Positions 5,536-6,342 of a stretch of DNA of 6,342 bases are shown piece by piece. The notes under the pieces were generated by a model. The model was not told the DNA's origin. It saw only the letters and a program-made list of their open reading frames with translations, and made no database searches. Source of the DNA: CAZCWX01 sp964502465 (GTDB lineage: Bacteria > Desulfobacterota > Binatia > Bin18); contig CAZCWX010000087.1 in NCBI GenBank assembly GCA_964502465.1, positions 1 through 6,342 of the forward strand, read 5' to 3'. The position numbers and the translations under genes are program-made. The stretch's first letter is position 1, and every line of letters begins with the position of its first letter.

Positions 5536-6031
5536 TCAGCTCCCCTGGCACCACCTTGTCGTCTTTGCCCTTGATGAGCAGTTATATGCCTTACCCTTAC
5601 CAGCTGTGGAAAGAGTCGTACGCGTGGTGGATGTCACTCCTTTGCCGGGCGTTCCGCAGATCGTTCTTGGTGTCATCAACGTACAGGGACAGATCTTTCC
5701 TGTGGTGAATATCCGCAGGCGATTTCGTTTCCCTGAACGGGAGATACGCCTGAGCGATCAACTGCTCATCGCACAGACCACAAAGCGGACCGTCGTGCTT
5801 CTCATCGATGAGGTCCATAGTGTTATTGAGTGCTCACCGCAAGACATGGTGACGGCAGAACGTATCCTTCCCACCATGGAGTACATTGCGGGTGTCATGA
5901 AGCTAGAAAATGGGCTGGTTCTTATTCATGATCTCGGCACCTTTCTGTCACTTGACGAGGAACACGCACTCGATGCAGCCCTGTCTCCGCGGACAGGAGA
6001 CCGAGTCCAAGGATCAGAAACAGCACAATAG
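5516..6031 (+). CDS. cheW: CheW-like chemotaxis coupling protein
   Basis: This 171-residue single CheW domain would dock a chemoreceptor to a CheA-type kinase. Typical features are LVVFALDEQLYALPL (14-28), where family members begin their first strand, then PGVPQIVLGVINVQGQIFPV (44-63), the DQLLIA strand, VVLLIDEVHSVIE and GLVLIHDLGTFLSL (133-146). A polar tail of about 25 residues (147-171) follows and is not part of the domain. ATG 5516 overlaps the HD-GYP gene by 20 bases and has only a weak TGAGA upstream; ATG 5498, six codons earlier, is equally open but lacks any ribosome-binding site. Either way translation is probably coupled to the HD-GYP gene. The neighbours (receiver, HD-GYP, CheR) place it in a dedicated chemosensory pathway; receptor and CheA genes are expected downstream, outside the window. 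Confidence 0.92.
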   Translation: MHGYGISQLPWHHLVVFALDEQLYALPLPAVERVVRVVDVTPLPGVPQIVLGVINVQGQIFPVVNIRRRFRFPEREIRLSDQLLIAQTTKRTVVLLIDEVHSVIECSPQDMVTAERILPTMEYIAGVMKLENGLVLIHDLGTFLSLDEEHALDAALSPRTGDRVQGSETAQ

Positions 6032-6040
6032 CGCGTGCAA

Positions 6041-6086
6041 GGAGGGGAAAGGCATGAGTACTCAAGTCGCTTCGACACTCTGCTGA
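6041..6086 (+). promoter_or_regulatory. Strong Shine-Dalgarno with a 10-codon frame ahead of cheR
   Basis: AAGGAGGGG (6039-6047) followed 6 to 8 bases later by ATG 6054 is the best ribosome-binding site in the window. That ATG opens only MSTQVASTLC before TGA at 6084-6086. The cheR frame is +1 relative to it and is open from 6058 onward. This is either the true cheR start displaced by a frameshift, or a leader peptide coupled to cheR by reinitiation 16 bases later. Confidence 0.6.
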
Positions 6087-6102
6087 ATCAGCCCCCTACG
6101 TT

Positions 6103-6342
6103 ATGGAACACCCTTCGATACCAGTCCCCTTACTCTCTCAACTCAGCGCATGTATCGCTGTTTGGCTGGGCTTACACTTTCCGCCGGAACGCTGGCGGGA
6201 TCTGGAACATAGGTTATGGCCAATCACCAGGGAGTTCGGCTTCTCGGATCCTGCCTCGTGTATCCAGTGGCTGGTGTCGGCACCATTAACCAGGAACCAG
6301 CTTGAGTTGCTGGCCAGTCATCTCACAGTGGGAGAAACGTAC
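6103..6342 (+). CDS. cheR: CheR-type receptor methyltransferase, N-terminal part (3' truncated by window end)
   Basis: Eighty codons are present and the frame runs off the window. Residues 16-40 (ACIAVWLGLHFPPERWRDL onward) and 60-80 (APLTRNQLELLASHLTVGET then Tyr) match the N-terminal helical domain of CheR. In known members LTVGET is followed by FFR and the SAM-binding domain. CheR methylates glutamates of chemoreceptors for adaptation, as WspC does in the Wsp system. ATG 6103 gives the usual distance to the GLxFPxxRW motif, but the bases before it (CCCCCTACGTT) contain no ribosome-binding site. The strong site upstream drives a different frame, so the real N-terminus is uncertain. It lies 71 bases after the CheW stop, on the same strand, and should be in the same operon. 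Tail domains such as TPR repeats cannot be seen. Confidence 0.85.
   Translation, partial: MEHPSIPVPLLSQLSACIAVWLGLHFPPERWRDLEHRLWPITREFGFSDPASCIQWLVSAPLTRNQLELLASHLTVGETY

Noticed and set aside
6035..6289. 84-codon frame overlapping the cheR region.
   Set aside because: The CheR homology is in a different frame (6103 onward); this frame has no recognisable features and ends within the cheR coding sequence.

Overview
The window reads as a piece of a Gram-negative, probably uncultured, bacterial chromosome with moderate GC (estimated by eye at about 55%). No taxon can be fixed from it. The mix of a respiratory molybdoenzyme-like cluster, a twin-arginine Rieske protein, a quinone-ring methyltransferase and a chemosensory operon would suit deltaproteobacterial-type, Binatota, NC10/Tectomicrobia or Nitrospirota-like lineages; that is inference only. 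Five of the starts I chose are GTG or TTG, and three gene pairs overlap as GTGA.

Region A (1-1568, plus strand) is the downstream end of a redox operon: the last residues of a molybdopterin oxidoreductase, a four-cluster ferredoxin-type subunit, a membrane-anchored Rieske protein and a small protein with two membrane helices. Together they look like a membrane-bound electron-transfer complex whose catalytic subunit lies mostly outside the window. A REP-like G-rich repeat appears to form the C-terminal tail of the molybdoenzyme and to carry the ribosome-binding region of the next gene.

Region B (1584-4039, minus strand) holds a soluble double-PAS histidine kinase and a UbiE/MenG-type quinone methyltransferase, converging on region A. 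They are 194 bases apart and need not be one operon.

Region C (4040-4321) is a divergent intergenic stretch with a 12-base direct repeat, a possible sigma-70 promoter and a perfect hairpin touching the Shine-Dalgarno of the next gene.

Region D (4322-6342, plus strand) is a chemosensory/c-di-GMP operon: single-domain response regulator, HD-GYP protein, CheW and the N-terminus of CheR. Its layout recalls Wsp-type pathways, but with a c-di-GMP hydrolase family in place of a cyclase. Two anomalies sit here. The response regulator has an in-frame TGA in the middle of its receiver domain. The cheR frame has no ribosome-binding site of its own, while a near-perfect one 49 bases upstream starts a 10-codon frame that is +1 out of phase. 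These are either sequence errors, early decay of the operon, or translational control.
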